From an uncultured Ruminiclostridium sp. (GTDB taxonomy: Bacteria; Bacillota; Clostridia; Oscillospirales; Ruminococcaceae): a stretch of DNA of 64,000 nucleotides. A program made the position numbers and the translations under genes. Within the stretch, counting starts at the first letter, position 1, and the number at the start of each line of letters is the position of its first letter. Positions 51,447 through 60,078 of the stretch are shown one piece after another. The stretch lies in NCBI GenBank assembly GCA_910588335.1, contig CAJUQV010000003.1, positions 62,001 to 126,000 on the forward strand, given 5' to 3'. The notes beneath the pieces are model-generated. The model did not search any database. It had not been told where the DNA came from and worked only from the letters and a program-made list of their open reading frames with translations.

Positions 51447-51908
51447 GTGGACAAGGATAAAATAACGTTAGTTTTTGATAAATGGTGCAAAAAGCTGAGG
51501 CTTATCCCCGACTGGGACATAAAACTTCAATGGGTCACAGACAAAAACTGGCCGAAAACCGGGGATATCAAAATAGACTGCTGTGATAAAAAAGCCATTG
51601 TCCTGTTAAACGAAACCAATCCGAAACAAGAAAATCTTGAAGAGGTAGTCGCACATGAGCTGATGCACCTTAAAATGTATCCTTTAGATCAGTTTACGGA
51701 AGGATTGATTTTAAGCACCTTCAAGGAAAACACGTCCGCCCGTGATTTTGCTTACCGCGGTTTTTTTGAGACGCTGGAGCAGACCGTTGAGGAATTAACA
51801 AAATGTTTTCTTCTGGAATTCGGAGAAAACAGGGAGCTTTCCTTTGGCCGCTGCCAAAGAGGAAAATCCTTTACCGAACTTTACGACGGTTTAAACAACC
51901 TGGAATAA
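51447..51908 (+). CDS. Putative metalloprotein with HELMH motif
   Basis: 153 residues from GTG at 51447, chosen because AAAGGA lies eight bases upstream and the promoter covers the earlier ATG. The sequence 'EEVVAHELMHLKMYPLD' contains an HExxH zinc-binding motif as in small metalloproteases, followed by a helix with 'RGFFETLEQTVEELTKC' that may supply a third ligand. No signal or membrane segment. I do not recognise the family. It is 13 bases upstream of ysxC, so it is co-transcribed with a ribosome assembly gene. Confidence 0.65.
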   Translation: MDKDKITLVFDKWCKKLRLIPDWDIKLQWVTDKNWPKTGDIKIDCCDKKAIVLLNETNPKQENLEEVVAHELMHLKMYPLDQFTEGLILSTFKENTSARDFAYRGFFETLEQTVEELTKCFLLEFGENRELSFGRCQRGKSFTELYDGLNNLE

Positions 51909-51921
51909 AAGGTGACAAGCT

Positions 51922-52512
51922 ATGAATTTTAACAAAGCGGAATTTCTGACATCCTACGGAAAATTCAGCCAGATACCCGAATCCGACCGAATTGAGATTG
52001 CTTTTTCCGGGCGCTCCAACGTAGGAAAATCTTCCCTTATAAACAAAATCTTTAACCGAAAATCTTTGGCGAGGGTTAGCGCCACTCCCGGAAAAACGGT
52101 TACCATAAATTTTTATTCGCTGGAAAATATACACATTGTGGATCTGCCCGGCTACGGTTACGCAAAGGTAGCGAAAACCGAAAAAAAGCGCTGGGCGGGA
52201 CTTATCGAAGGATACTTGCAGGCGGATCGCGATTTAGGTCTGGTGTTCCAGTTAGTGGATTTCAGACATCCGCCCACCGCTGACGATATCCATATGATAA
52301 ATTTTCTTATCGACAGTGAAATTCCTTTTGTAATAGTACTCACAAAAGCAGATAAGTTGAAAAAAACGCAGCGTGAAGCGAGAATGGAATCCTTGCAAAA
52401 CGAATTGCCCTGTGCCGACCAGATCACCGTGATACCATTTTCCGCGGAAACGGGGGAAGGTGTTGAGGAGATAAGAGGTATTATTGAAGATATAGCCGGG
52501 GAGGAGCAGTAG
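51922..52512 (+). CDS. engB: Ribosome biogenesis GTPase YsxC/EngB
   Basis: Essential GTPase of large ribosomal subunit assembly, 196 residues. G1 is 'FSGRSNVGKSSLINKIF' (about 31-47), G2 Thr in 'SATPGKTVTINFY', G3 'DLPGYGYAKV' (about 75-84), G4 'VLTKADKL' and G5 'FSAETGEG'. All are intact. It has a good ribosome site (AAAGGTGAC) and is the second gene of the HELMH operon. Hairpins after it end the transcript. Confidence 0.95.
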   Translation: MNFNKAEFLTSYGKFSQIPESDRIEIAFSGRSNVGKSSLINKIFNRKSLARVSATPGKTVTINFYSLENIHIVDLPGYGYAKVAKTEKKRWAGLIEGYLQADRDLGLVFQLVDFRHPPTADDIHMINFLIDSEIPFVIVLTKADKLKKTQREARMESLQNELPCADQITVIPFSAETGEGVEEIRGIIEDIAGEEQ

Positions 52513-52556
52513 CAATAATAGCAAAATTATAAAAAAACTATAAAGAAGCCAATATA

Positions 52557-52602
52557 ATTGCCGCTTCGGATAGAAAAAGCTTTTTCTATCCGAAGCGGCA
52601 AT
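52557..52602. repeat. 46-bp perfect palindrome after ysxC
   Basis: A perfect inverted repeat without loop, 23 bp per arm, centred on AAAAAGCTTTTT and with ends ATTGCCGCTTCGGATAG. The run of T in the right arm could give termination, but the length and lack of a loop are unusual for a plain terminator. Confidence 0.7.
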
Positions 52603-52613
52603 GGACATCTCTC

Positions 52614-52643
52614 GGTTCAGTGGTAAACATCCTCTACTGAACC
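52614..52643. repeat. GGTTCAGT/ACTGAACC hairpin
   Basis: GGTTCAGT and ACTGAACC with a 14-base loop, preceded by CTCTC. A related hairpin with the same CTCGGTTCA start occurs at 61694-61728. Confidence 0.55.
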
Positions 52644-52646
52644 TCG

Positions 52647-52681
52647 AAAATGCCCGCAGAGTGTTTACTGCGGGCATTTTT
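52647..52681. terminator. Bidirectional terminator between ysxC and the SPFH operon
   Basis: AAAATGCCCGCAG and CTGCGGGCATTTTT form a 13-bp stem with an eight-base loop, T run on one side and A run on the other, between convergent genes. Confidence 0.85.
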
Positions 52682-52760
52682 CAATATAAATAATTTAAAA
52701 TTTTAATTCCCAACAGCGGTATTCATATATGACAATACCCAACTAATATACAGACATACT

Positions 52761-54158
52761 TTATACCAAGTCGCCATCGTCAAAAGGATCGCCGCATTCG
52801 GGACAGAATTTGGGAGGATTTGAGGGATCAACGGGTTCCCAGCCGCATTTGTCGCATTTATATTTTTTCGGCGCTTCGGGCTTAGGGCTTCCGCATTCCG
52901 CACAGAATCTGCCGCTGTTGGTCTTTCCGCATTTGCATACCCACTCGCCGGACACCTTGGGTGCCGGAGCCGCGCCTTCCTTTGAGGTACCGCAATTGGC
53001 ACAGAATTTTCCTGTGTTTTGCGTACCGCATTTGCATACCCATGCTTCGGGCTTCTTATTGCCGCAGGAGGAACAGAAAGCGCCGGCATTCACATTGCCG
53101 CAGGAGCATTTCCATGCGTTGGGATCATTCTGATTTTGACGTTGGTTAAACTGCTGCGCGTTGGCGGTCATCTGACCCATAATATTGCCGCCCGCCTGCT
53201 GCGCCATATTCATTCCCATAAATCCCATCATGGCGCCCGCTTCGTTTGAAGCAGCCGACTCTATTCCGCGGGCTACGCTTCCCGCCATCATCGCCTGCTG
53301 CACGTTGGGATCCAGCATGGTATCGGCCTTAAGTCTGTCGCCTAACAGCTTCTTGCTTTCGTCGGTGAGGGTGGGCGCGCCCATACCGATATTTGTTACC
53401 ATAAAGCCGCGCTGCTGCCAGTTTCCCACCGTTGCCGCCTGAACATTGTTTGTCAGTTCGGTGAGTCTTGTGGAAATCATACTGTAAAACACGCCCTGTG
53501 TTGAAAGCATACCAAGAGCTTCAGTCATGGCCTGAATAAACTCCTGCTTATATTGATTGCTGTCAAAAATAGACGAAACGGTCATATCACCCGACAAAAC
53601 GCCCTTGCTGGCAACTTCTTGATAAAATCTTACCGCATACTCCGCATCGGGTATCTGTATCTCAAAGGTACCGAAGAACCGAAGATCAATGGACGTATTA
53701 TATTTGGGATCAAAATAAGGAACGGGCGTACTTGTGCCGAACTTTATTCCGGGGAGCTTCTGAAGGTTGATATACACCACCCTCTGTTCATAGGAGGGTG
53801 TTCCGCCGTAAGTAAAGCGCTTAATAAAATCCTTGGCCGAATCCTTTATCTGACCTGCGAAAATAGAGGGCGCAGAGGAATTGTCAAGGGTATAGCTGCC
53901 CGGCTCGGTAACAACATTTGTTATTTTACCGTTGTCAAGGGTGAGCATACATGTGTTTTCCTCTACTAAAATGCTGCTGCCGTTGCTGATTACGTTTTCC
54001 GTTCCCTTTGTGTTGCTGGTTCTTCCGGAATTCTGGTGCATTTTTGTGCCGGTGCGAAGGATAACGCTGCTGCTCATTGCCTGACAGTGTACGGCTTCCT
54101 TCCATGTATCGCCCAGAGTTCCGCCGAGCGCTCCTACCGCTGCTTTAATAAGTCCCAT
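52761..54158 (-). CDS. SPFH-domain protein with four C-terminal zinc ribbons (YdjI-like)
   Basis: 465 residues. The N-terminal 300 residues are an SPFH/'virion core protein'-like domain ('DVISNGS'-like start region, 'VEENTCMLTLDNGKITNVVTEPG', 'QRVVYINLQKLPGIKFGT', 'TMLDPNVQQAMMAGSVARGI'). The C-terminus holds four zinc-ribbon units with paired CxC/CxxC groups ('WKCSCGNVNAGAFCSSCG', 'WVCKCGTQNTGKFCANCG', 'WVCKCGKTNSGRFCAECG', 'YKCDKCGWEP...FCPECG'). It resembles B. subtilis YdjI, which is recruited to the membrane with PspA and YdjGH. It is the last of three genes here, with AAAGGA before its ATG. The four-ribbon tail is longer than usual. Confidence 0.8.
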   Translation of the reverse strand: MGLIKAAVGALGGTLGDTWKEAVHCQAMSSSVILRTGTKMHQNSGRTSNTKGTENVISNGSSILVEENTCMLTLDNGKITNVVTEPGSYTLDNSSAPSIFAGQIKDSAKDFIKRFTYGGTPSYEQRVVYINLQKLPGIKFGTSTPVPYFDPKYNTSIDLRFFGTFEIQIPDAEYAVRFYQEVASKGVLSGDMTVSSIFDSNQYKQEFIQAMTEALGMLSTQGVFYSMISTRLTELTNNVQAATVGNWQQRGFMVTNIGMGAPTLTDESKKLLGDRLKADTMLDPNVQQAMMAGSVARGIESAASNEAGAMMGFMGMNMAQQAGGNIMGQMTANAQQFNQRQNQNDPNAWKCSCGNVNAGAFCSSCGNKKPEAWVCKCGTQNTGKFCANCGTSKEGAAPAPKVSGEWVCKCGKTNSGRFCAECGSPKPEAPKKYKCDKCGWEPVDPSNPPKFCPECGDPFDDGDLV

Positions 54159-54188
54159 TTAAGTACCGTTCCTTTCAATCTGATTTAA

Positions 54189-54944
54189 TCATTTCAACAG
54201 CCTGAAGCTGTCAATCTGCCATATTTTATCCACCGCGTGCAATACTCCCGAACCGCAATAGTGACATTCCTTTGCTCCCACCGAAGGTATGGGCGCGCCG
54301 CAGTTGGGACAGTTCGCCTCAAGATAAATACCGTCCCGTTCTTCGGATATATTCTGATTGTGGGCAAGAGTTAGGGAAAAAAGATGCTGAGTAGGCTTTT
54401 CTCTTGAGCCGGATACCATATGCCCGTTTTTTGTCACATAATAACGGCTTTCGGCCGCCGCCTGAAACACCGCCAAAGCGGTGTTTTGGTCGGAGCGGTA
54501 GCTTTCTATCCCTACATTGTGTATCTTTATATCATCATAGTGCGGCTTTTCTCCTTTGCTTCGCACGTCACGGATAATACCGTTTACCTGATCCCGAAGC
54601 CTTACCGACGAATGAGACAGAACATCCGCGTTTTCACCGCTTTCCAAAGTGTTCAGAATATCAATTACCCCGTTTCTGACCATACTTTCCATTCTGTCGT
54701 ATCCCATTTCGGGAAAATCACGCTCTATTTTCGGTTTATAAAGAGGAGTAAGCTTTGGAACGGAATAAGGCAGTCTGCATTCATCGGCCAATCCGTCGGA
54801 CAACAGCTTTGCCGTGTCGGAGAGTCCCATTCCGAGATAATTCCTCGTAATATTGCTCACCTTATTCTTTATAACCAATACCAATATAACGATCGCAAGT
54901 GCCAATGCTGAAAATATTGCCGCAAAAACAATAAATATATTCAT
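54189..54944 (-). CDS. Membrane-anchored Tim44-like protein with zinc ribbon, shorter paralogue
   Basis: 251 residues: an N-terminal membrane segment (about 4-26), a central alpha/beta region that looks like the Tim44/NTF2-like domain ('SGENADVLSHSSVRLRDQVNG', 'YDDIKIHNVGIESYRSD'), and a zinc ribbon near the end ('CPNCGAPIPSVGAKECHYCGS') followed by a Trp/Asp closing strand. Order of parts is the same as in the next gene, so the two are probably paralogues. Function is unknown; by comparison with YdjG/YdjH they may anchor the SPFH protein to the membrane. Confidence 0.65.
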   Translation of the reverse strand: MNIFIVFAAIFSALALAIVILVLVIKNKVSNITRNYLGMGLSDTAKLLSDGLADECRLPYSVPKLTPLYKPKIERDFPEMGYDRMESMVRNGVIDILNTLESGENADVLSHSSVRLRDQVNGIIRDVRSKGEKPHYDDIKIHNVGIESYRSDQNTALAVFQAAAESRYYVTKNGHMVSGSREKPTQHLFSLTLAHNQNISEERDGIYLEANCPNCGAPIPSVGAKECHYCGSGVLHAVDKIWQIDSFRLLK

Positions 54945-54965
54945 TGTCGGAGATTTGCCCCCTCT

Positions 54966-55928
54966 TTATTGAATGTCCTCAGGAGGCACTCTTATACCAT
55001 CGTCAACCGTATCGTTGCGCACCGTGGTAAAGTCGGTAAGTACCCATGAATAATCGCCCGTGGTAACAACCGAGCCGCAGTAGGGGCACTCGCCGGATGA
55101 AGTAATTTCAAGGGGCGCACCGCAGTTGGGACAATTATAACCCTGTGTTCCGGAAACCTTGTCTTTAGTGAGGGCGTCGGTGCTTCTTACAAATTTCATC
55201 TTGTAGCGCATATCCCAGCGTGTGGTTTTATCGCCGCGAACTATATTGCCGGTCTTTTCGTCAACCTGATAATCGATCATGCGGGCGTTAAGATAAACGG
55301 TAAGATACTCAAAATCCTTGTCCTTGACAAAGCTTGTTAAATAAGCGGTATTTATGGCTATGCTCTCGTAGTGGTAAATTATCCCCTGTTTTTTCTTTTC
55401 CTCCACCTGTCTCTGGGTGGTATTGAAAAGATTCTGGTGCAGAACGGGTCTTACGGGCGCCATGTCACGGGCGCACCACGCCATCTGTATGTCCACGTAA
55501 ACTTGTTTAGCAAAGGTAATGAAGTCGTCTGCGGTAAAGTTGGGGTCATTTTTGCGTATGATCGCCTGAATCTGATCATTACGGTTGGGCAAAAATACGT
55601 TAGCGCCCTGCGAACCCTGTCCCGAACGAACCTGAGGCGTTTGTCCCTTTTTGTTTTTACTGTTGTTTAGCAGTATGGGAATTACTATTAACGCCAACAC
55701 TATTATGGGAACAAGTGGAAAGCCGCCGAAGATTTCCAGACCGGAACCGTCGGAGTCGTAATCGCTCCCTCCCCAGTCGCTGTCGTAATCACCCCAATCT
55801 CCGCCGCCCCAGTCTCCTCCGTCTCCTCCGTAGTCGTTTCCGTCAAAGGCAATGCCTGCGAACACAAAACATAGCACCATCAGAATTACGGTAGTAAAAG
55901 CAAGTATTTTCTTTTTAATGGTTCTCAT
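54966..55928 (-). CDS. Tim44-like membrane protein with zinc ribbon
   Basis: 320 residues. A signal-like hydrophobic start, then a Gly/Asp/Trp/Tyr-rich low-complexity segment (about 30-65), a second membrane segment (about 70-88), a Tim44-like domain (about 115-250; 'FTADDFITFAKQVYVDIQMAWCARD', 'LTSFVKDKDFEYLTVYLNARMIDYQ'), and a zinc ribbon ('YNCPNCGAPLEITSSGECPYCG'). It is the first of three closely spaced genes (21 and 30 bases). The low-complexity segment probably lies outside the membrane. The ATG is close to an AAGGA site, so spacing is short. Confidence 0.7.
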   Translation of the reverse strand: MRTIKKKILAFTTVILMVLCFVFAGIAFDGNDYGGDGGDWGGGDWGDYDSDWGGSDYDSDGSGLEIFGGFPLVPIIVLALIVIPILLNNSKNKKGQTPQVRSGQGSQGANVFLPNRNDQIQAIIRKNDPNFTADDFITFAKQVYVDIQMAWCARDMAPVRPVLHQNLFNTTQRQVEEKKKQGIIYHYESIAINTAYLTSFVKDKDFEYLTVYLNARMIDYQVDEKTGNIVRGDKTTRWDMRYKMKFVRSTDALTKDKVSGTQGYNCPNCGAPLEITSSGECPYCGSVVTTGDYSWVLTDFTTVRNDTVDDGIRVPPEDIQ

Positions 55929-56381
55929 TCCTTCCCTATTTCATTATAATTTTAGCAGTATAAATATATTTTAAAATATTCAATTTGCACTATAAATAAG
56001 ACTCATACTGCACAATTCCATGCAAATACATACTTATCGCTTATTATTGCACTTAACATTACATTAATTTGGGCTGTTTTGGTGCTTATATTTTGCAAAA
56101 AATATGTAATAATATAAAATGATATGGACACATATAAAGAAAAACTATAATATGTGAGAAAAAGTTGTTAAAGATACATAGTACAACGGTTACCAATGAC
56201 AGCTTTTCTCAACTTTGCTATCCATTATAGCAATAATGATTATTATATTACTCGATTGTTCGTATTGATACGTTTGAGGGTAACAAAATAAATCTGACAT
56301 TATACTGCAAATGTTGAACAAGGTAATAATAAATTACCGTATATTGTAAACCGCCAAATTTATATGTTCACCATTGCCCTT
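55929..56381. other. AT-rich junction region upstream of the SPFH operon
   Basis: 453 bases, very AT-rich, between the SPFH operon promoter region and the methyltransferase 3' end. I see no clear ORF, terminator or repeat. The change of composition here marks one edge of the restriction-modification island. Confidence 0.4.
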
Positions 56382-57902
56382 TTAAGCAAATCTCATCTGC
56401 CCAGTGCTAAGAAATGACTTAAAAGTGTCATACATAGACAAAGTAACGTAATAGGGCAAATTCAAATCCTGCTCGGTTCTTTTTAGTTCATCAAATATCA
56501 AAGAATTAACGATTTTAAAAAAATCGATGCGTTCAAGGACTTTCTTTGTATACGGTCTTTTTGCATCCAAAAACGTTATACTTTTAAGGAATCCTTGAAC
56601 CTTCTTTGAATTTAATAATAGCATAGCAACATATGCCAAATCATAACTATCGAAACAGATAAAATAACTTGTATCATCTGTCATAACAGGTTTGTTATCA
56701 TCTGAATACAGCACAGAGAATAACGGCTGTTTATAAAATCCGCTAACCCCAACTTTATATTTAGAATAAGAATAATCACCCACGCCAAACATGGAAAATA
56801 AAGGCGCACCGTGATAAATTGAACTTTTTCGCTTTTCAAACAGTTCTATATTATCATTCAGATATTCCCACGTTTTTGGCACCTCTTGTTCAAGGTGTTC
56901 TGTATCTTCACGGGCTTTTTTTTGTGTTACAATGACAAATTTTGAAAAACTGTGAATTACAGGTGATTTGAACATACTGCTTTTAATCAGAGGAAAAACA
57001 ATATCATCTTCAATTTGAACTTCATCTTTCTTCCCATTTTGAAGCGTACCGTTTTGCATGGTTAGTTCCATCACTTTTGAACAATCATGTTTTACTCCTT
57101 GCCGCCATTCAAAACAGCACCGACCATCAAAATTTACTATATCTGTATCTAAATTACTGTAAAACTGACCATTTAAATATCCGAACTGTGATTTAATTAT
57201 ATCGGGACATTCAAAATCATAAACATTACAAATATCTGATGAAAGCAGCTTATCTGAAAGCAGAATAACCAAAACACAGGCACTTGTATTAATTCCAAAT
57301 ATCTTTGAGGCATCAAATTCTAAAATATCACATGACACAAACGCAATATATTTTCTTTTCAATTCTTTGAAAACATTTCTTGCAACAGATGTTTTACAAA
57401 GCATAGAAATGATGGTGTTCGTATTCATATATTCGTTAATCAATTTCAGAATAATATATTCGCAAATGTCAAAATTACTTGCCCCTGTTATTGCGTCAAT
57501 GCCTTTTAATTTCTTGAAATTAGCTTTTACAGGCAAATTATCAGAACTTAGGACAGACAATGTGCTATTAGTTATCCACGGGGGGTTACCTATAACAAGA
57601 ATTTGGCGTTTGTCTTTAATTAAATCTTTTGACGAAAAATCAAAGAAATCTGTATTGATCACATTTACTTTACTGTCATCTATGAAATTTCTACATCTTT
57701 CACAGTATTCTGGATTTATTTCAATTCCATAATATTCGTTAGCATCAAATAAAAGACTGCTTTTTAAGAAGTTACCCACTCCGCAAGTTGGCTCAACTAC
57801 TGCAGTTGGTCTAATATGATGGTAATCCTTCAGATAACGACAAATCTTTTCTGCAAAGTCAATAGGGGTTTGATAATCACCATATTCGCGTTTTCCACTC
57901 AT
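56382..57902 (-). CDS. Type II DNA adenine methyltransferase
   Basis: 506 residues. An N6-adenine class enzyme: motif X/I region 'YGDYQTPIDFAEKICRYL' and 'VVEPTCGVGNFLKSSLLF' (SAM binding), acidic 'YYGIEINPEYCERC', and catalytic motif IV 'VIGNPPWITNS' (NPPW). The order I then IV suggests the gamma class. The C-terminal half should carry target recognition. It is AT-rich compared with the window. Its start overlaps the end of the endonuclease gene by 26 bases, so the two are translated together. Because it appears intact while the endonuclease is frameshifted, the locus may now be an orphan methylase. Ribosome site AAAAGGGG. Confidence 0.85.
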   Translation of the reverse strand: MSGKREYGDYQTPIDFAEKICRYLKDYHHIRPTAVVEPTCGVGNFLKSSLLFDANEYYGIEINPEYCERCRNFIDDSKVNVINTDFFDFSSKDLIKDKRQILVIGNPPWITNSTLSVLSSDNLPVKANFKKLKGIDAITGASNFDICEYIILKLINEYMNTNTIISMLCKTSVARNVFKELKRKYIAFVSCDILEFDASKIFGINTSACVLVILLSDKLLSSDICNVYDFECPDIIKSQFGYLNGQFYSNLDTDIVNFDGRCCFEWRQGVKHDCSKVMELTMQNGTLQNGKKDEVQIEDDIVFPLIKSSMFKSPVIHSFSKFVIVTQKKAREDTEHLEQEVPKTWEYLNDNIELFEKRKSSIYHGAPLFSMFGVGDYSYSKYKVGVSGFYKQPLFSVLYSDDNKPVMTDDTSYFICFDSYDLAYVAMLLLNSKKVQGFLKSITFLDAKRPYTKKVLERIDFFKIVNSLIFDELKRTEQDLNLPYYVTLSMYDTFKSFLSTGQMRFA

Positions 57903-58538
57903 AATTAATAACCCCTTTTACGCTGTTATTTAATGCGATGACTCTTGTATATTGCAATCGCCATTGTAATGCATTACTAATAGTTAAATAGCCTTGTTTC
58001 GGTGGATAATCAAGAATTTCATTGGCAAGCTCATTATAAACAATATCATCACCAGGAACATTTTTATCTTGCAAAAAACCAATAACATCTTCCTTGTTTG
58101 CACCATTTCGCGCAAACGTCTTGTAATTGTGTAATCAGCAGTTCTTTCTTTGCTGATGAAAGTACAATGTGTAAAATATAATGTACAAGTGTCATTTGTA
58201 TCGCGCTTATCATAAACAAAAACCAATAGATTATAGCCCAAACCGAAAATTTTTTGACGAGCATTCTTAAATGGACAGCTTGATTGTGGCTGTGTAATAG
58301 AAGTGACTTTTATGTCTGTTTGAATTTCAGCACCAGGCAGGTCAATGCCCTTTGCACTACTTCCAACTTCAACAGTATATTGTGACTGAAGAAATTTCTG
58401 GAATTTATGTTCGACATATGTACCAACGGCTTTCCCGTCAGTAATACCTATAAGTTCAATGTGGTTCTCATGGCTTTCAATTTTACAAAAGCGACGTGCA
58501 GATTTAATGAGTTCAACTATCGTCAGTGCTGGCTTCAT
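57877..58538 (-). pseudogene. Type II restriction endonuclease, frameshifted
   Basis: Upstream of and overlapping the methylase. From the ATG at 58538 (GGAG nine bases upstream) the frame runs about 145 codons, including a PD-(D/E)xK-like segment, 'GAEIQTDIKVTS', after 'VEHKFQKFLQSQYTVEVGSSAKGIDLP'. Near 58106-58108 (an AAA run on the minus strand) the sensible sequence moves to another frame and continues 'NGANKEDVIGFLQDKNVPGDD' to the stop at 57877. One missing A would restore a protein of about 221 residues. This may be a real inactivation or a homopolymer sequencing error. Confidence 0.72.
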
Positions 58539-58756
58539 GGCAGTCATCTCCAGTCAATATAGATATAATAATTTAAGATATATTATACAATATAATGTTT
58601 ACTATTTCTCAATAGAAAATCTGCATATAATTATTACTGTATTTTAGTATCTCTTTTCGGATTTATTAAAAGTAAGATATACATTCCAATAAGAAGATTG
58701 TCCATTATAAAAGCAAAAGTATTAAATTACCAGCAAACACAGAAAAAACGTCGTTC
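58539..58756. other. AT-rich region between the restriction island and the spoVS terminator
   Basis: AT-rich, no gene seen. Probably the upstream region of the endonuclease gene; a promoter for it must lie here but no pair of boxes stands out. Confidence 0.35.
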
Positions 58757-58758
58757 CG

Positions 58759-58789
58759 TCAGTCCTTGCGGCAAAAACCGAAGGACTGA
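58759..58789 (-). terminator. Terminator of the purA-ymdB-spoVS operon
   Basis: TCAGTCCTTGCGG and CCGAAGGACTGA form a 12-bp stem with one bulge and loop CAAAAA. On the minus strand it is followed, after CGGAACGACG, by TTTTTT. Confidence 0.6.
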
Positions 58790-58865
58790 GCAGAATACGC
58801 CGCGCAAAGAATTCGGATATTGAATCAAAAATAAAGCTTTATCTTACAAGTATATGTATTCTTAT

Positions 58866-59126
58866 TTACCTTTTATCGACTTTAAAACAGATTGCCGTTC
58901 TTTCTTCTCCGTTAATGTCAATACCGGAAAAATAAGGCACGGATACAAGCTCTATGTCTTCCTCCTTCATATAAACGCAGGCAATCGCGATAGCCTTTAC
59001 GGCCTGGTTCACCGCGCCCGCGCCTACCGCCTGAACCTCTACGCTGTTTCCCTCGCGAATAATCGCGGCAATAGCACCGGCTACCGCCTTGGGGACAGAT
59101 CTTGAAGAAACCTTTACCGGATCCAT
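58866..59126 (-). CDS. spoVS: Stage V sporulation protein S
   Basis: 86 residues from the ATG at 59126, the normal SpoVS length, with AAAGGAG nine to ten bases upstream; the longer frame to 59204 is not conserved in type. The ALBA-fold pattern is clear ('VSSRSVPKAVAGAIAAIIREG', 'AVGAGAVNQAVKAIAIA'). SpoVS acts in sporulation and septation control in Bacillus and commonly follows ymdB. Conservation is very high in the family, and this copy shows no unusual residues. Confidence 0.95.
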   Translation of the reverse strand: MDPVKVSSRSVPKAVAGAIAAIIREGNSVEVQAVGAGAVNQAVKAIAIACVYMKEEDIELVSVPYFSGIDINGEERTAICFKVDKR

Positions 59127-59270
59127 ATGCAACGCTCCTTTCATTCTTGCGAACATACCATTGTTATATATTGAAAGCTTGAATGAGTGCTCCCATTGTG
59201 CCACGGCGGAAATTCCGCCGTCAAAGGAAGTTAGGTGTGATGATAGGGAACCTTTTTGAATCCGTTCTCA

Positions 59271-60074
59271 TCAAACTATGACGTTTGATGAGAACTTTCT
59301 GCCGTCCAGCAGTTCGCAAATACGTTTTATTTGGCAGCACTTACCGCTTTTGCTGTCGATATCCAACAGTACGGCGTTAAGTGTTGTACTTCCCTTTGCG
59401 TATATGTGTCGCTGCGGGTAATATGTGGTGAGCCGAGCTATTATGACATTTTTTTCGATGCCTAACACCGACTCCGCCACTCCCGTCATTCCCACGTCGG
59501 TTATATATCCCGTGTGGGAAGCTATAATGCCTTCATCCGCCGTCTGTACATGAGTATGCGTACCCAAAACGGCAGAAACTCTCTCGGCGAGATAGTAACC
59601 CATAGCCCTTTTCTCCGAGGTAGCTTCGGCATGAAAATCTACTATTATATTTTTGGTATCTATATTTTCGAGTATTTTGTCCGCGCATAAAAACGGGTTG
59701 TCTACCGCCTGCATATAGTTTATGCCGATAAGATTTACCACCGCCAATGAATAAGCGCCGAAATCCAGAAGGCAATACCCCCGTCCCGGACAATCCTCGC
59801 CGTAATTAGCGGGACGAATTATTACCGAGCTTTCCTCAAAAATCGGAGACATTTCTGGTCGCTTATAGCAGTGATTTCCCGTAGTTATAACGTCCACGCC
59901 GCCGCTCAGGAGAAGTTCCGCCGAATGGGGCGTTATTCCGTTTCCATCGGCGGAATTCTCACCGTTAACTATTACGACGTCGACGCCAAAGCGTTTTTTC
60001 AGCGCAGGCAGCGCTTCGGTGAGATCGCGGCAGGAGCTTTGTCCCACCACATCGCCTACAAAAAGAATATTCAT
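59271..60074 (-). CDS. ymdB: YmdB family metallophosphoesterase
   Basis: 267 residues, calcineurin-like phosphodiesterase of the YmdB/TIGR00282 type, active on 2',3'-cAMP in related proteins and involved in developmental choices and biofilm. Metal ligands are seen in 'FVGDVVGQSSCRDL', 'VNGENSADGNGI', 'TTGNHCYKRPEM', 'VDFHAEATSEKRAMG' and 'VLGTHTHVQTADE'. It starts four bases after the purA stop, hence same transcript. Together with spoVS it forms a known pairing in sporulating Bacillota. Confidence 0.93.
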   Translation of the reverse strand: MNILFVGDVVGQSSCRDLTEALPALKKRFGVDVVIVNGENSADGNGITPHSAELLLSGGVDVITTGNHCYKRPEMSPIFEESSVIIRPANYGEDCPGRGYCLLDFGAYSLAVVNLIGINYMQAVDNPFLCADKILENIDTKNIIVDFHAEATSEKRAMGYYLAERVSAVLGTHTHVQTADEGIIASHTGYITDVGMTGVAESVLGIEKNVIIARLTTYYPQRHIYAKGSTTLNAVLLDIDSKSGKCCQIKRICELLDGRKFSSNVIV

Positions 60075-60078
60075 GGGA

